From contig OX438747.1 of the NCBI GenBank assembly GCA_949316235.1, positions 27,594,618 to 27,658,617 on the forward strand: a DNA stretch of 64,000 nt, in the 5' to 3' direction. The stretch is from Oegoconia quadripuncta. Taxonomy: Eukaryota; Arthropoda; Insecta; Lepidoptera; Autostichidae. The notes below the pieces were generated by a model that made no database searches, was not told the DNA's origin, and saw only the letters and a program-made list of their open reading frames with translations. How positions within the stretch are numbered: position 1 is the first letter of the stretch; each line of letters opens with the position of its first letter. Below are positions 63,817-64,000 of this stretch, piece after piece. The translations under genes were made by a program, and so were the position numbers.

Positions 63817-64000
63817 TCATGTAAGAGAAGGTGGAAGCGTACTGACCCGGAAACCCAAATATTTGGGGAACTGGCTATCTTATCTCTGATAACCGGAATA
63901 CAACAATGCTATTAACATTACTGGTTGCCGGCAGATTTTTTTTTATGCACGGCGGGTTCGTACTTGACCTCAATCACACCTGATGTTAAGTGAAGATGAG
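63817..64000 (-). repeat. two abutting S1 SINE fragments, inverse
   Basis: Bases 63820-63937 are S1 body; at 63938 a T tract starts a second S1 copy (ATGCACGGCGGGTTCGTACT) that is cut by the right edge. Confidence 0.75.

Overview
The window is AT-rich, intron-rich insect DNA, most likely from a moth or butterfly. The main reasons are the gene content (ZAD-type C2H2 zinc-finger genes, which are expanded in insects), R1-like, RTE-like and CR1/L2-like non-LTR retrotransposon ends, tRNA-headed SINEs, mariner and piggyBac remnants, and a very high load of short foldback elements. Nothing looks bacterial. The species cannot be named from the sequence.

Four host protein genes can be assembled by eye from exons with matching splice phases. 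(1) 2510-11398, minus strand: a ZAD-C2H2 gene, four exons seen, running off the left edge. (2) 12062-38539, plus strand: a complete 14-exon gene of 2391 coding bases (796 aa) encoding THAP, then ZAD, then an acidic/basic linker, then twelve C2H2 fingers. Genes 1 and 2 are head to head, 663 bp apart, and share ZAD split points, intron phases and linker-exon boundaries, so they are an inverted duplicate pair; only gene 2 carries the THAP domain. (3) 45186-47852, minus strand: a C2H2 gene with nine tandem fingers whose upstream exons show two reading-frame problems. (4) 51937-63574, minus strand: the C-terminal 739 residues of a lysosomal alpha-mannosidase (GH38), with its 5' exons beyond the right edge.

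Mobile DNA fills most of the remaining sequence. From left to right: an R1-like LINE 3' end (1-1212); a 702-bp TIR element (3015-3716); an RTE-like 3' end (5694-6172); a complete copia-type LTR retrotransposon with matching 248-bp LTRs and TGGTA target duplications inside intron 1 of gene 1 (6680-11165); a CR1/L2-like LINE that split a small TIR element (15922-17935); a 1.28-kb near-perfect palindrome (21327-22607); an uninterrupted 523-bp ATTAT array (23835-24357); a nested pair of MITEs (28938-29650); an intact mariner (31453-32748); a decayed piggyBac (41616-44009); a second RTE-like 3' end (47921-48505); LINE fragments at 53570-54400; a hAT-type MITE (56388-56664); and an 866-bp TIR element (60217-61082). 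A foldback family with TTATTAATACGGGCC ends occurs about 14 times, and three tRNA-headed SINE families are scattered throughout.

The most unusual host feature is the THAP-ZAD-C2H2 architecture and its divergent ZAD-only partner. Several introns of these genes have mobile elements or tandem repeats lying within tens of bases of the splice sites. All exon calls rest on visual reading of splice signals, phase agreement and domain continuity; no transcript or database search was available.
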